Notes: a model not told the origin generated them from the sequence alone. Shown: positions 32,978 through 43,176, counted from the first letter of the stretch. The stretch is 64,000 bases of DNA from JAAYUD01 sp963676865 (GCA_963676865.2 CAXXSS010000001.1:1178001-1242000), one strand, 5' to 3'. Translations and numbers: made by a program.

Positions 32978-35236
32978 ATGGATACTGTAGATGAAATAAA
33001 TCAGAAAGAAATTGCTGAAGAGAAAATGATAAATGACGCTTTTCAGGAACTGCTTCACAACTATTTACAGACGAAGCATCGGAAACGCGTTGAAATCATT
33101 ACCAAAGCATTCAATTTTGCTAACCAGGCTCACAAAGGAATTAAACGGCGCTCGGGTGAACCATATATATTACATCCTATTGCTGTAGCCAATATAGTAT
33201 GTAACGAAATAGGTCTAGGTTCCACATCTATCTGTTCGGCACTGTTGCACGATGTAGTCGAAGATACAGATTACACGATTGAAGATATTGAAAACATCTT
33301 TGGCAATAAAATCGCCACGATTGTCAATGGACTGACAAAGATAGCAGGCGGCATCTTTGGAGACAAGGCGTCGGCTCAAGCCGAAAACTTCAGGAAGCTC
33401 CTTCTGACGATGTCTGATGACATACGAGTTATTCTCATCAAAATAGCAGACAGGCTACACAACATGAGGACACTCAATTCTATGCCGCTTAATAAACAAT
33501 ATAAAATTGCAGGAGAGACTTTATATATCTACGCTCCGCTTGCCAACAGATTGGGGCTAAATAAAATTAAAACAGAACTTGAGAACCTTAGTTTCAAATA
33601 CGAGCACCCCAAAGAATATCAAGAGCTTGAAGAGAAACTAAGTGCAACAGCTACCGCCCGAGACAAAGTCTTTCAAGAATTTACAACTCCTATCCGAACC
33701 CAACTTGACAAGATGGGGCTTAAATACCATATCATAGCAAGAGTAAAATCAGTCTATTCGATATGGAATAAAATGCAAAACAAGCACGTCCCTTTTGAAG
33801 AAATATATGATATACTGGCAGTCCGTATAGTATTTGAGCCAAAAAGTCTAGACGAAGAGCTAAATGACTGCTTTGATATCTATGTTGCTATATCCAAAAT
33901 ATACAAACCCCACCCCGACCGATTGCGCGATTGGGTTAGCCACCCCAAGGCAAATGGCTACCAAGCGCTACACGTCACACTTATGGGCAACAATGGCGAA
34001 TGGATCGAGGTGCAGATACGAAGCCAACGTATGGACGACATCGCCGAACAAGGATTTGCAGCTCATTGGAAATACAAAGAAGGTGGAGACGGCAGTGAAG
34101 ATGAAGGCGAACTTGAAAAGTGGTTGCACACAGTAAAAGAGATCTTAGATGATCCCGTACCCGACGCAATTGATTTCCTCGATGCCATCAAGCTAAACCT
34201 TTTCGCTTCGGAGATTTTCGCATTCACCCCCAAGGGGGAACTTAAAACAATGCCACAAAATTCTACGACACTAGACTTTGCCTTTATGCTTCATACCGAT
34301 ATAGGCATGCATTGTATAGGAGCTAAAGTCAACCATAAATTAGTACCACTCAGCTACAAACTGCAAAGTGGTGACCAAGTAGAGATTCTAACATCCAAAT
34401 CACAACGAATACAGCCTGAATGGGAAGCTTATGCAACAACGGCCAAGGCCCGTGCAAAAATAGCATCAGTCATTCGTAAAGAAAACAAGATATACGAAGA
34501 TATTGGAAAAACATTATTCAACGGTTTTCTCAATAAAGAGGGATTTACCTTTTCGACTAGCATTATTGACAAGCTGCTACATTTTCACCATCTAATCAAC
34601 GAAAACGATCTTTATCTTGCTATCGGCAAAAAAGAGATTATCTTAAGTGAAGCAGACAAGGATGCCATAACAGGTAAACAAAACAAATCATGGAGAAAAT
34701 TGCTGACCCTCTCTTTTGGAAGTAGCAAGGAAAAGGAGCCAGAAGAAACAGGAAAGCAGGAAGCAAGAGAAATCATTGATACAAAAGATGTTCTAAAATT
34801 AACAGAAGATGCTATTCAAAAGAAATATATCATGGCTAGTTGCTGTCACCCAATACCAGGCGACGATGTATTAGGATATATTGACGAGAATGGCAAGGTC
34901 ATCATTCACCAACAAGAATGTCCGGTCGCAGCAAAGTTGAAAAGCAGCTATGGCAATCGAATTCTTGCTACTACATGGGATACAGGCAAGACCTTAACGT
35001 TTTTAGTTTATGTACAGATAAACGGTATAGATGGCTTAGGCGTGCTAAATGATATTACTCAAGTCCTTTCACGTCGCCTCAACGTCAACATTCAAAAATT
35101 GACTATAGAATCCGAAGCAGGCATTTTCACAAGCAAAGTACAACTCTACGTCCACGACGTTAACGATGTACGCCTCATTTGCAACGAACTTTTAAGATTG
35201 CCAAACATAAAAGCCGCCACCAGAGTAGAAAGCTAA
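32978..35236 (+). CDS. rel: RelA/SpoT family (p)ppGpp synthetase/hydrolase
   Basis: Bifunctional stringent-response enzyme of 752 residues. The N-terminal HD hydrolase domain is intact (LHDVVEDT with His91-Asp92; ILIKIADRLHNMRTL). The synthetase domain carries YDILAVRIVFEP and the G-loop segment SHPKANGYQALHVTLMG. TGS (FAFTPKGELKTMPQNSTTLD), a zinc-finger-like segment (ASCCHPIPGDDVLGY) and a C-terminal ACT domain follow. Both activities look functional, as expected for a genome with one long Rel. It has its own promoter. Confidence 0.96.
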   Translation: MDTVDEINQKEIAEEKMINDAFQELLHNYLQTKHRKRVEIITKAFNFANQAHKGIKRRSGEPYILHPIAVANIVCNEIGLGSTSICSALLHDVVEDTDYTIEDIENIFGNKIATIVNGLTKIAGGIFGDKASAQAENFRKLLLTMSDDIRVILIKIADRLHNMRTLNSMPLNKQYKIAGETLYIYAPLANRLGLNKIKTELENLSFKYEHPKEYQELEEKLSATATARDKVFQEFTTPIRTQLDKMGLKYHIIARVKSVYSIWNKMQNKHVPFEEIYDILAVRIVFEPKSLDEELNDCFDIYVAISKIYKPHPDRLRDWVSHPKANGYQALHVTLMGNNGEWIEVQIRSQRMDDIAEQGFAAHWKYKEGGDGSEDEGELEKWLHTVKEILDDPVPDAIDFLDAIKLNLFASEIFAFTPKGELKTMPQNSTTLDFAFMLHTDIGMHCIGAKVNHKLVPLSYKLQSGDQVEILTSKSQRIQPEWEAYATTAKARAKIASVIRKENKIYEDIGKTLFNGFLNKEGFTFSTSIIDKLLHFHHLINENDLYLAIGKKEIILSEADKDAITGKQNKSWRKLLTLSFGSSKEKEPEETGKQEAREIIDTKDVLKLTEDAIQKKYIMASCCHPIPGDDVLGYIDENGKVIIHQQECPVAAKLKSSYGNRILATTWDTGKTLTFLVYVQINGIDGLGVLNDITQVLSRRLNVNIQKLTIESEAGIFTSKVQLYVHDVNDVRLICNELLRLPNIKAATRVES

Positions 35237-35318
35237 CACTCCCCCAACCCTACATCACTCTGATCTTTCCGAAAACGAAATATTTTTTCTTAGCAGACAA
35301 GACTTTTTGCTATAGAAT

Positions 35319-35660
35319 TTATCCTTCCAATTCTTTACTTAACGCTATAAGTTGTTCTTTAACACCCTGAAGGCGACGCACTACCTCATAATTACGAGCA
35401 GTATCTTCTTTATTTTCTTTCAATTTCTGACGAGCCCCCTGCAAAGTCATTCCTCTTTCTTTGACTAAATGATAAATTAACCCTATCACCTCAATATCTT
35501 CTTTACGATACAAACGTACACCGCGATTATTCGTTTTAGGTGAGATCTGAGGAAACTCCTTCTCCCAATAACGAAGCAACGACTCGTTTACATCGAACAT
35601 CTCAGCCAGTTCGCTAATACGATAAAACATTTTATCCCCTTTTTCTACCACCTGATTCAT
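35319..35660 (-). CDS. MerR family transcriptional regulator
   Basis: Small regulator of 113 residues. The winged helix (about 11-80) reads YRISELAEMFDVNESLLRYW, then FPQISPKTNNRGVRLYRKED, the MerR DNA-recognition pattern. A coiled-coil dimerisation helix follows, and there is no separate ligand domain or metal-binding Cys cluster. This type occurs across Bacteroidales and its target is not known. It is convergent with rel and divergent from alaS, with which it shares a 119-base interval. Confidence 0.9.
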   Translation of the reverse strand: MNQVVEKGDKMFYRISELAEMFDVNESLLRYWEKEFPQISPKTNNRGVRLYRKEDIEVIGLIYHLVKERGMTLQGARQKLKENKEDTARNYEVVRRLQGVKEQLIALSKELEG

Positions 35661-35704
35661 TCTTTTTTAAGAGTTTATTGAAAATTAATTAGAGTTTTGT
35701 GAAG

Positions 35705-35712
35705 CAAAAATA
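35705..35712 (-). promoter_or_regulatory. -7 box of the merR gene
   Basis: TATTTTTG on the minus strand fits TAnnTTTG and is 44 bases before the merR ATG. It lies between the -33 and -7 positions of the alaS promoter, so the two promoters overlap. Confidence 0.45.
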
Positions 35713-35724
35713 CTAAAAAGAAAG

Positions 35725-35732
35725 TATCTTTG
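35725..35732 (+). promoter_or_regulatory. -7 box of alaS
   Basis: TATCTTTG fits TAnnTTTG and is 47 bases before ATG 35780. TTTG at 35696-35699 is 25 bases upstream, a little long for a -33 element. Confidence 0.55.
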
Positions 35733-35779
35733 CACAATGATTCGTGAAGATAAATTTCAAAATTAGTTAATAATTAGGT

Positions 35780-38395
35780 ATGTTGACTGCTAATCAAATT
35801 AGAGATTCGTTTAAAAATTTCTTTCAATCGAAAGGACATCAGATTGTTCCTTCGGCACCAATGGTAATAAAAGACGACCCGACATTGATGTTTACTAATG
35901 CGGGGATGAATCAATTTAAGGATATTATTTTAGGTAACCAACCTGCTAAATTCCAACGAGCGACCGACTCACAGAAGTGCTTACGTGTGAGCGGGAAACA
36001 TAATGATTTGGAAGAAGTTGGCCATGATACATACCATCAAACGATGTTCGAGATGTTAGGCAACTGGTCGTTTGGTGATTATTTTAAGAAAGAAGCGATA
36101 GAGTATGCCTGGGAATTTCTAACAGATGTTGTGAAGATTAATCCCAATTTACTATATGTAACAGTATTTGAAGGTTCGCCAACCGATAAGCTGGAGCGTG
36201 ACAATGAAGCTGCCGAATATTGGGCACGATTCATTTCACCCGACCGTATAATCAATGGCAATAAGCACGATAACTTTTGGGAAATGGGCGATACAGGTCC
36301 TTGTGGTCCTTGTTCGGAAATCCACATAGACTTACGACCCGAAGAAGAACGCAAATCAATAGACGGCAAATCGCTCGTCAATAAAGACCACCCCCAAGTT
36401 ATCGAAATTTGGAACTTAGTATTCATGCAATACAACCGTAAAGCAGACGGATCACTCGAATCGCTTCCCAACAAAGTAATCGATACCGGTATGGGATTTG
36501 AGCGTCTATGTATGGCATTACAAGGCAAAACATCCAATTATGATACCGACATATTTCAGCCGCTTATTAAAGAAATTTCAAGTATTTCGAAGGTTGAATA
36601 TGGCAAAGACGAACAAAAAGACGTAGCGATGCGAGTTATTGCAGATCATATTCGTACGATAGCTTTCTCGATAGCCGATGGTCAACTGCCATCAAATGCA
36701 AAAGCCGGTTATGTCATTCGCCGTATTCTGCGCCGTGCAGTCCGTTATGGTTATACTTTCCTAGACCAGAGAGTTCCTTTCATGTACAAGTTGGTTCCAA
36801 TACTGAATGCTGAGATGGGCGAAGCTTATCCGGAGCTCGTTGCTCAAAAGGAGCTCATCATGAAAGTTACGAAAGACGAAGAAGAGGCTTTCTTACGTAC
36901 TCTCGATAACGGTATCCGATTACTCGACAATGTAATGGAACATGCAAAAGAGGCAGGAATAAAAGAGATCAGCGGTAAAAACGCTTTCACTTTATATGAT
37001 ACATTCGGCTTTCCTCTAGACTTAACCGAGTTGATTCTTCGAGAAAATAATTTATCACTCAACGAAGATGAGTTCAAAGCGGAAATGGACAAACAGAAAC
37101 AACGCGCACGCAATGCGGCAGCGGTAGAGACAGGCGACTGGATTGAATTGAAACCGGGTATATCAAACTTTGTAGGTTATGATTATACCGAATACAACGT
37201 TCACATTCTCCGTTACCGTGAAGTATCTCAAAAGAAAAATACTTTCTACGAAATTGTTCTCGACGATACTCCATTTTATGCTGAATCGGGTGGACAAGTA
37301 GGTGATACCGGCGTGTTAGTTTGCGAAGGTGAAACCATCGACATCATCAACACCAAGAAAGAAAACAACCTAACGATCCACCTCTCTGCCAAATGTCCGG
37401 ACGACCCATCAGCAGAATTTATGGCATGTGTCGATGTTGAAAAGCGCAATGCCTCTGCTGCCAATCACTCTGCAACTCACTTACTCGATCAAGCATTACG
37501 CCAGGTATTAGGCAATCACATTGAACAAAAAGGTTCGCTTGTTAATTCAGATGGCTTACGTTTCGACTTTTCTCACTTCCAAAAGGTAACAGACGAAGAA
37601 TTGCGCCAAGTGGAACACATTGTTAATGATCACATTCGGGAAAACCTTTCTTTACAAGAAAAGCGCGATTATCCTATAGAGAAAGCCAAAGAATTAGGCG
37701 CGATTGCACTGTTTGGCGAGAAATATGGAGACAAGGTTCGTGTTGTTCAGTTTGGACAATCTATCGAATTCTGTGGAGGTACACACGTCAGTGCTACGGG
37801 TAAGATTGGTATGTTCAAGATTATTTCCGAAAGCAGTGTTGCAGCTGGCGTAAGGCGTATAGAAGCTGTTACGGGAGTGAAAGCAGAAGAACTGATGGAA
37901 CAATACGAAGATCTGATTAAGGGAATGAAAGAACTCTTCAATAACGTTCCTGATCTAAGAGGCGCTATTTCAAAATCTATTGAAGAGAATGCTGCCTTAA
38001 AAAAACAGATCGAGGAATTTATGCATGAGAAAGAAGCTTCCTTAAAGATTAAATTGATAGAGAACGCTACAAATGTAAATGGAGTGAAGCTTGTTAGCAT
38101 TTGTAGTACAATGCCAGCGGAAATGGTGAAGAACTTAGCTTTCCAGATTCGTAGTGAAGTTCCGAATTCATTCTTCGTTGCAGGTACATACGATAATGAA
38201 AGGCCCACGTTGACTGTTGCCATTAGCGACGAGTTAGTTGCCAAAGGCCTAAAAGCAGGCATGATGGTCAAAGAAGCTGCCAAACTGATTCAAGGCGGCG
38301 GCGGCGGACAACCACACTTTGCTCAAGCTGGCGGCAAAAACAAAGATGGGCTTCGTGAAGCTGTAAATAAAATAATAGAGTTGGCAAATCTTTAA
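35780..38395 (+). CDS. alaS: Alanyl-tRNA synthetase
   Basis: Full-length enzyme of 871 residues that charges tRNA-Ala. The class II catalytic core (about 1-400) carries FTNAGMNQFKDIILG, KHNDLEEVGHDTYHQTMFEM and DNFWEMGDTGPCGPCSEIHI. The editing domain has the zinc ligands NHSATHLL (HxxxH) and CGGTHVSATG (CxxxH). The C-terminal DHHA1-like domain ends in GGGGGQPHFAQAGG. Nothing is missing. It is a single-gene unit with its own promoter and a strong terminator. Confidence 0.98.
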   Translation: MLTANQIRDSFKNFFQSKGHQIVPSAPMVIKDDPTLMFTNAGMNQFKDIILGNQPAKFQRATDSQKCLRVSGKHNDLEEVGHDTYHQTMFEMLGNWSFGDYFKKEAIEYAWEFLTDVVKINPNLLYVTVFEGSPTDKLERDNEAAEYWARFISPDRIINGNKHDNFWEMGDTGPCGPCSEIHIDLRPEEERKSIDGKSLVNKDHPQVIEIWNLVFMQYNRKADGSLESLPNKVIDTGMGFERLCMALQGKTSNYDTDIFQPLIKEISSISKVEYGKDEQKDVAMRVIADHIRTIAFSIADGQLPSNAKAGYVIRRILRRAVRYGYTFLDQRVPFMYKLVPILNAEMGEAYPELVAQKELIMKVTKDEEEAFLRTLDNGIRLLDNVMEHAKEAGIKEISGKNAFTLYDTFGFPLDLTELILRENNLSLNEDEFKAEMDKQKQRARNAAAVETGDWIELKPGISNFVGYDYTEYNVHILRYREVSQKKNTFYEIVLDDTPFYAESGGQVGDTGVLVCEGETIDIINTKKENNLTIHLSAKCPDDPSAEFMACVDVEKRNASAANHSATHLLDQALRQVLGNHIEQKGSLVNSDGLRFDFSHFQKVTDEELRQVEHIVNDHIRENLSLQEKRDYPIEKAKELGAIALFGEKYGDKVRVVQFGQSIEFCGGTHVSATGKIGMFKIISESSVAAGVRRIEAVTGVKAEELMEQYEDLIKGMKELFNNVPDLRGAISKSIEENAALKKQIEEFMHEKEASLKIKLIENATNVNGVKLVSICSTMPAEMVKNLAFQIRSEVPNSFFVAGTYDNERPTLTVAISDELVAKGLKAGMMVKEAAKLIQGGGGGQPHFAQAGGKNKDGLREAVNKIIELANL

Positions 38396-38417
38396 ATTTA
38401 CCATATAACTCCAATAA

Positions 38418-38464
38418 GACAAAAGGCATTTTTCTCATTATAAAAGAGAAAAATGCTTTTTGTC
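38418..38464 (+). terminator. Rho-independent terminator of alaS
   Basis: GACAAAAGGCATTTTTCTC pairs with GAGAAAAATGCTTTTTGTC (near-perfect 19-bp stem, 9-base loop), 23 bases after the alaS stop. Confidence 0.85.
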
Positions 38465-38498
38465 ATTAAACTGCATCATATTATTCATTATTTTTACG

Positions 38499-38506
38499 TA
38501 AGTTTG
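38499..38506 (+). promoter_or_regulatory. -7 box of the metal efflux operon
   Basis: TAAGTTTG fits TAnnTTTG and is 43 bases before the ATG of the His-rich small protein. This suggests that the small gene is the first gene of the efflux message. Confidence 0.55.
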
Positions 38507-38549
38507 CAGTCAGAAAAAGAACATACACAGAAGTTTTGAGAATTTCAGT

Positions 38550-38891
38550 ATGAGAGCCAAAAGGTTACGATTATTATCAGGATTGTTCCTAATAGTTCTT
38601 TTCATGAACTATTATGGATGTTCTACCTTTTTTATGCATACTCACCAGACCCCTTTCGGTCCGGTCACTCACTCTCACCCATTCAAAGGGGCACACTCCC
38701 ATACCACTTCTGCCTATATTACAATATCCCTTCTTTCAAAAGCTCTCTTTTTTACAACTTTCACAGCTTTCGCCACCATTTTCTTATGTATCATAGGAAG
38801 ACTCACTTCTACATTTCATTTATTACATACACTCAAACATTTACAACACCTTTTCTTACGGGGTCCTCCTTTGGCAATTAAACCATTTTAG
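38550..38891 (+). CDS. Small membrane protein with three HxH motifs
   Basis: Protein of 113 residues. A first hydrophobic helix (about 8-25) is followed by a His-rich loop with three HxH pairs, H30/H32, H41/H43 and H49/H51, then a second helix (about 57-83) and a basic tail. The loop probably lies in the periplasm and binds a divalent metal. Small proteins with HTH...HSHPF loops occur upstream of heavy-metal RND pumps in Bacteroidales, but I know of no defined function. It lies 50 bases before the adaptor gene, downstream of the promoter. It could act as a metal sensor, chaperone or pump accessory; all of these are inferences. Confidence 0.75.
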   Translation: MRAKRLRLLSGLFLIVLFMNYYGCSTFFMHTHQTPFGPVTHSHPFKGAHSHTTSAYITISLLSKALFFTTFTAFATIFLCIIGRLTSTFHLLHTLKHLQHLFLRGPPLAIKPF

Positions 38892-38941
38892 TGACAAAGA
38901 AATAACACCCACCAATAACATAAACTATTAACGTAAGAAAT

Positions 38942-40048
38942 ATGAGAATTTACTATTACTTTCTTGTACTAGTTATTGCCATGTCATCTTGTAAAAGTGG
39001 AAAAGAATCAAATAACCAACAAGATTATTTCACTCATGGTGATACTATATGTATTCCGCCGCAATCATCATTGCTAAAAAAGATCAAGGCAGAATCGGCA
39101 ACTCTACAGTCATACAATGAAACATTCACGGCTTCAGGAGTTGTTGAAGCTATCCCCAATAATTTTGCAAAAATAGCTTCTCCATTTGCCGGACGTATCA
39201 CAAAATCGTTCGTCCGTTTAGGACAAAAAGTAAGGGCCGGAAGTCCGTTGTTCGAGATTAGCTCAGCCGATTTCTACGAATCCATTAAAGACTACTATCA
39301 GGCACAACAAGAATTGAAAGTGGCCTATATTAATATGAGAAGAGAAAAAGACTTGGTAAGAAATAAGGTCGGCGTAAAAAAAGAAGAAGAAGATGCCGAG
39401 CTCAACTATACTTTGAAGAAAAAAGAAGTAGAAAATGCTAAAGCCGCTCTATCCATCTATCATATATCGCCCAAACAAATGAAACTTGGGCAACCGCTTG
39501 TAGTACGCTCTCCTCTATCGGGAGAAGTTATAAACAGTGACATCGTCATAGGCCAATACCTGAAAGAAGATGCCGAACCCGTAGCTACGGTAGCCAATCT
39601 GAACAAGGTCTGGGTTGTAGCTCACGTCAAAGAAAAGGACATTAGTTTAATAAGGGGCTTATCGACTGTCAAGATTGCATTGGTTTCTATGCCCAACAAA
39701 GAGATAGAAGGAAAGATATACCACATCAGCCAAATAATGGATCAAGACACTCACTCGGTAGAAGTCATTATCGAATGCAATAACGCCAATCGATTAATGA
39801 AACCCGGGATGTATGGCTATGTGAAATTGATTGATAGACCTACTCAAAAGATAATGGTACCATCTTCTGCCATTCTACAGGAAGAGAATTCTACTTATGT
39901 CTTCGTGAAGGTTGGAAAAAACAAATACTTAAAACGGGCAGTGCACACAACAACAGCTTCTGCCGGACAAGCAGCCATCACCGACGGACTGAATCAAGGC
40001 GAAGAAATTATATGCGAAGGCGCTTTCTATCTCAATAACGTATTCTAG
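38942..40048 (+). CDS. RND efflux periplasmic adaptor (membrane fusion) lipoprotein
   Basis: Adaptor of 368 residues, a lipoprotein with lipobox MSSC (Cys17). The barrel-sandwich hybrid halves are visible as SPFAGRITKSFVRLGQKVRAG and RSPLSGEVINSDIVIGQYLK, split by a coiled-coil hairpin of about 60 residues (YYQAQQELKVAY to KAALSIY). Beta-barrel and membrane-proximal domains follow. It links the inner-membrane pump to the outer-membrane channel, both encoded next to it. The pump starts 5 bases downstream. Confidence 0.92.
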   Translation: MRIYYYFLVLVIAMSSCKSGKESNNQQDYFTHGDTICIPPQSSLLKKIKAESATLQSYNETFTASGVVEAIPNNFAKIASPFAGRITKSFVRLGQKVRAGSPLFEISSADFYESIKDYYQAQQELKVAYINMRREKDLVRNKVGVKKEEEDAELNYTLKKKEVENAKAALSIYHISPKQMKLGQPLVVRSPLSGEVINSDIVIGQYLKEDAEPVATVANLNKVWVVAHVKEKDISLIRGLSTVKIALVSMPNKEIEGKIYHISQIMDQDTHSVEVIIECNNANRLMKPGMYGYVKLIDRPTQKIMVPSSAILQEENSTYVFVKVGKNKYLKRAVHTTTASAGQAAITDGLNQGEEIICEGAFYLNNVF

Positions 40049-40053
40049 AGGAG

Positions 40054-43000
40054 ATGAAAAAATTAATATCTTTAGCCTTTCATCGGCGAGGACTGATGAT
40101 TGTTGCTTTTTGTTTCGTCGCCGTTATTGGATATTATTCATGGAAGCAATTAGCTATCGATGCTTATCCCGACATTGCCGACGTTACCGTTCAAGTCATT
40201 ACTCAAGTACCCGGCCTTGCCGCCGAGGAGATTGAACAGCAGATCACTATTCCGATAGAACGTTCACTGAATGGATTGCCAGGAACAACCGTCATGCGTA
40301 GCCGCAGTTCGTTTGGAATCTCGACAATTATATTGGTGTTTCAAGATGGAGTAGACGATTATTGGGCAAGGCAGCGAGTACAAGAGCGACTCACGGATGT
40401 AGAGTTGCCCTATAGTGCAACTCCTTCGCTCAATCCACTGACATCTCCTATTGGAGAGATCTATCGTTATGTACTAGAGAGTAAGAACCACGATCTTAGG
40501 GAACTTACCGATATAAACAAATGGGTAGTCATTCCACGTCTGAAACAAGTAATAGGAGTTGCCGACGTTAGTAATTTCGGAGGGATCACTACGCAATATC
40601 AGATAGAAATAGATCCGCATAAGATGGAGCAATACGACATTACTCTGTCCGACATCAAAGACAAGATAGAGAAAAACAATGTAAACGCAGGCGGAAGTAT
40701 TCTACAACAAGGGGATTTAAGCTATGTCATTCGAGGTATAGGACTAGTCAAGAACCTGAACGACATAGGTAAAATAGTGGTTAGTTCCAAAGATGGAGTG
40801 CCTATATATATCAATGACATAGGAACACTCAAATATGGCAATCTCGAACGAAAAGGTGTTTTAGGCTTTTCTTCCGACTCGGCCAATATCTCAGATGGAG
40901 TAGAGGGCATTGTACAAATGCTTCGCTTTCAGAATCCCTCCAAAGTATTGGATGGAATACATCAGTCTGTCGAAGAGCTTAACCATGGCGGACTACCTAA
41001 AGGAGTTTCTATCCATCCTTTCGTAGACCGCACCAATTTAGTGAGTACCACATTGCATACCGTATCTCATACGCTGTTAGAAGGTATGACATTGGTATTG
41101 CTTGTCTTATTCATCTTCTTGGGCAATTGGAGAGGTGCAGCAGTCGTTGCGTTGACTATCCCTCTGTCTCTACTTATAGCCTTCATTTTAATGCACCTCA
41201 CAGGTATTCCCGCCAATTTACTTTCACTGGGAGCTATCGACTTCGGTGTACTCGTGGACGGTTCCATTGTGATGATGGAAACCATATTGAAGAAGAGAGA
41301 GAGCCATCCACTTGCCCCTCTAGAAGAAGAATCGACGTTGAAACGAACGTTAGAAGTAGCACGTCCCATTCTATTCTCTACCCTGATTATCATTACCGCC
41401 TATTTGCCTCTCTTCACTTTCGAACATATAGAGAAGAAACTCTTCACTCCAATGGCATATACTGTAGGGTATGCATTAATCGGCGCCATGTGCGTTTCGT
41501 TTTTACTTACGCCGGCCTTATCGTATATCATTTATCATAAGCCGACCAAGATGCGCCAAAACAAATGGCTCGAAAAGCTATCCAACGGTTACCACAAGCA
41601 GACGATAAAGATACTCCAGCATCCTAAAAAAGTATTGAGACCGCTCATAGTGATACTTATCCTCGCTATTGGACTAAGTTGGATGGTAGGAAAAGATTTT
41701 CTTCCTCCGCTTGACGAAGGTTCCATCTGGGTACAGATGCAATTGCCTCCGGGAATATCTCAAGAGAAATCAAAGCAAATGGCAGCCGATTTCAGAAAGG
41801 CCATCAAAGGCTTTGACGAAGTCTCTTACGTTATGACACAAGTAGGGCGAGACGACGAGGGAACCGATGCTTTCTCTCTTTCTCACGTAGAATGTTGCAT
41901 CGGGTTAAAGCCTTACAACACCTGGGAGAGCGGACTGACCAAAGCCCAACTGATAGAAAAGATGTCTGCCAGAATAAGCAAAATGCCGGGATATAGCGTC
42001 GGTTTTTCGCAACCCATACTAGATATGGTAATGGATCAGATAGCCGGAGCCCATAGTGATCTTGCAGTCAAGATATATGGGGATGATTTGAAAGAGATAC
42101 GAAACGTTGGCGAGCAAATAGTGAACACCCTGAATAAAATAAAGGGGGCAGCCGACGTAACGATTGATGAAGAACCTCCACTACCACAATTGCAAATCAT
42201 TGCCGACCGAGACAAGATTGCATTGTATGGATTGAATATATCAGACGTGGCAGATGTCATCGAAATGGCAATCGGAGGTACGCCTATCTCAGAGATATTT
42301 GTAGGTAGCAAATCGTACGACGTAACCTGCAAGTTGAATCAAGACAGCAGGGACACTCCCGAGAAGATTGGCAATTTAATGCTGACAACCAATTCGGGCG
42401 TGAAAATCCCTCTTTCGCAAGTAGCGACTATCAAACTGACGACCGGAGCAAGTTGCATATCGCGTGAGATGAACAAGCGTCACTTGACCGTCAGAGTAAA
42501 TCTTCGTGGAAACGACTTGACCTCTTTCCTGCAAGAAGCGAACAGACAAATAAATAAGAATGTTCACTTCAACAAACAAAACATCCAATTGCGATGGGGA
42601 GGTCAATTCGAGAACCAACAGCGGGCTTATGCCAAACTGGGGGTTGTCATTCCTTTAACATTAGGTATTATGCTACTGCTGTTGTTTGCTGCATTCGGCA
42701 AGTTCCGGCAGGCCGTCCTACAGATGTGTATCATTCCATTGGCACTCTTTGGAGGAATGCTTGCACTCAATTTAAGAGGAATGACACTCAACGTATCTTC
42801 TGCCGTCGGATTCATTGCTTTAATTGGAGTAGCCATTCAGAATGGCGTCATCATGGTATCTCACATCAATAATCTTCGCAAGAAAGGAAAGAATTTATAC
42901 GATGCCGTTACAGAAGGCAGCACCCATCGGTTCCGCCCCATCATCATGACGGCAACAGTGGCCATCCTCGGTTTGTTCCCGGCATCTATTACAACAGGAA

Positions 43001-43176
43001 TCGGGTCGGATGTGCAACGTCCTCTTGCTACGGTTATTGTCTACGGATTACTGTTCTCTACAGTTATTACGCTATATATACTTCCAGCTCTTTACTTCAT
43101 GATCGAGAAAAAGCATGAAGACAAAGAACAGAACAAGAATAAATTGGAAATTACAGACAATGAAAACATTCAGTAA
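40054..43176 (+). CDS. CzcA/CusA family heavy-metal RND efflux pump
   Basis: Inner-membrane proton/metal antiporter of 1040 residues with twelve predicted helices and two large periplasmic loops. The helix-4 signature reads IDFGVLVDGSIVMME, with Asp396 and Asp402. The DFGxxxDG form is that of pumps for divalent cations (Zn, Co, Cd type); CusA pumps for Cu(I)/Ag(I) have a different motif here, so a divalent substrate is likely. N-terminal AIDAYPDIADVTVQVITQVPG is a family mark. Length equals the family norm. The 3' end overlaps the TolC-like gene by 17 bases. Confidence 0.94.
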   Translation: MKKLISLAFHRRGLMIVAFCFVAVIGYYSWKQLAIDAYPDIADVTVQVITQVPGLAAEEIEQQITIPIERSLNGLPGTTVMRSRSSFGISTIILVFQDGVDDYWARQRVQERLTDVELPYSATPSLNPLTSPIGEIYRYVLESKNHDLRELTDINKWVVIPRLKQVIGVADVSNFGGITTQYQIEIDPHKMEQYDITLSDIKDKIEKNNVNAGGSILQQGDLSYVIRGIGLVKNLNDIGKIVVSSKDGVPIYINDIGTLKYGNLERKGVLGFSSDSANISDGVEGIVQMLRFQNPSKVLDGIHQSVEELNHGGLPKGVSIHPFVDRTNLVSTTLHTVSHTLLEGMTLVLLVLFIFLGNWRGAAVVALTIPLSLLIAFILMHLTGIPANLLSLGAIDFGVLVDGSIVMMETILKKRESHPLAPLEEESTLKRTLEVARPILFSTLIIITAYLPLFTFEHIEKKLFTPMAYTVGYALIGAMCVSFLLTPALSYIIYHKPTKMRQNKWLEKLSNGYHKQTIKILQHPKKVLRPLIVILILAIGLSWMVGKDFLPPLDEGSIWVQMQLPPGISQEKSKQMAADFRKAIKGFDEVSYVMTQVGRDDEGTDAFSLSHVECCIGLKPYNTWESGLTKAQLIEKMSARISKMPGYSVGFSQPILDMVMDQIAGAHSDLAVKIYGDDLKEIRNVGEQIVNTLNKIKGAADVTIDEEPPLPQLQIIADRDKIALYGLNISDVADVIEMAIGGTPISEIFVGSKSYDVTCKLNQDSRDTPEKIGNLMLTTNSGVKIPLSQVATIKLTTGASCISREMNKRHLTVRVNLRGNDLTSFLQEANRQINKNVHFNKQNIQLRWGGQFENQQRAYAKLGVVIPLTLGIMLLLLFAAFGKFRQAVLQMCIIPLALFGGMLALNLRGMTLNVSSAVGFIALIGVAIQNGVIMVSHINNLRKKGKNLYDAVTEGSTHRFRPIIMTATVAILGLFPASITTGIGSDVQRPLATVIVYGLLFSTVITLYILPALYFMIEKKHEDKEQNKNKLEITDNENIQ

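Noticed and set aside
38614..38881. Alternative frames inside the HxH small protein gene
   Set aside because: The frame from 38550 alone gives two membrane helices with paired His motifs and fits the promoter distance; the others are shadows.
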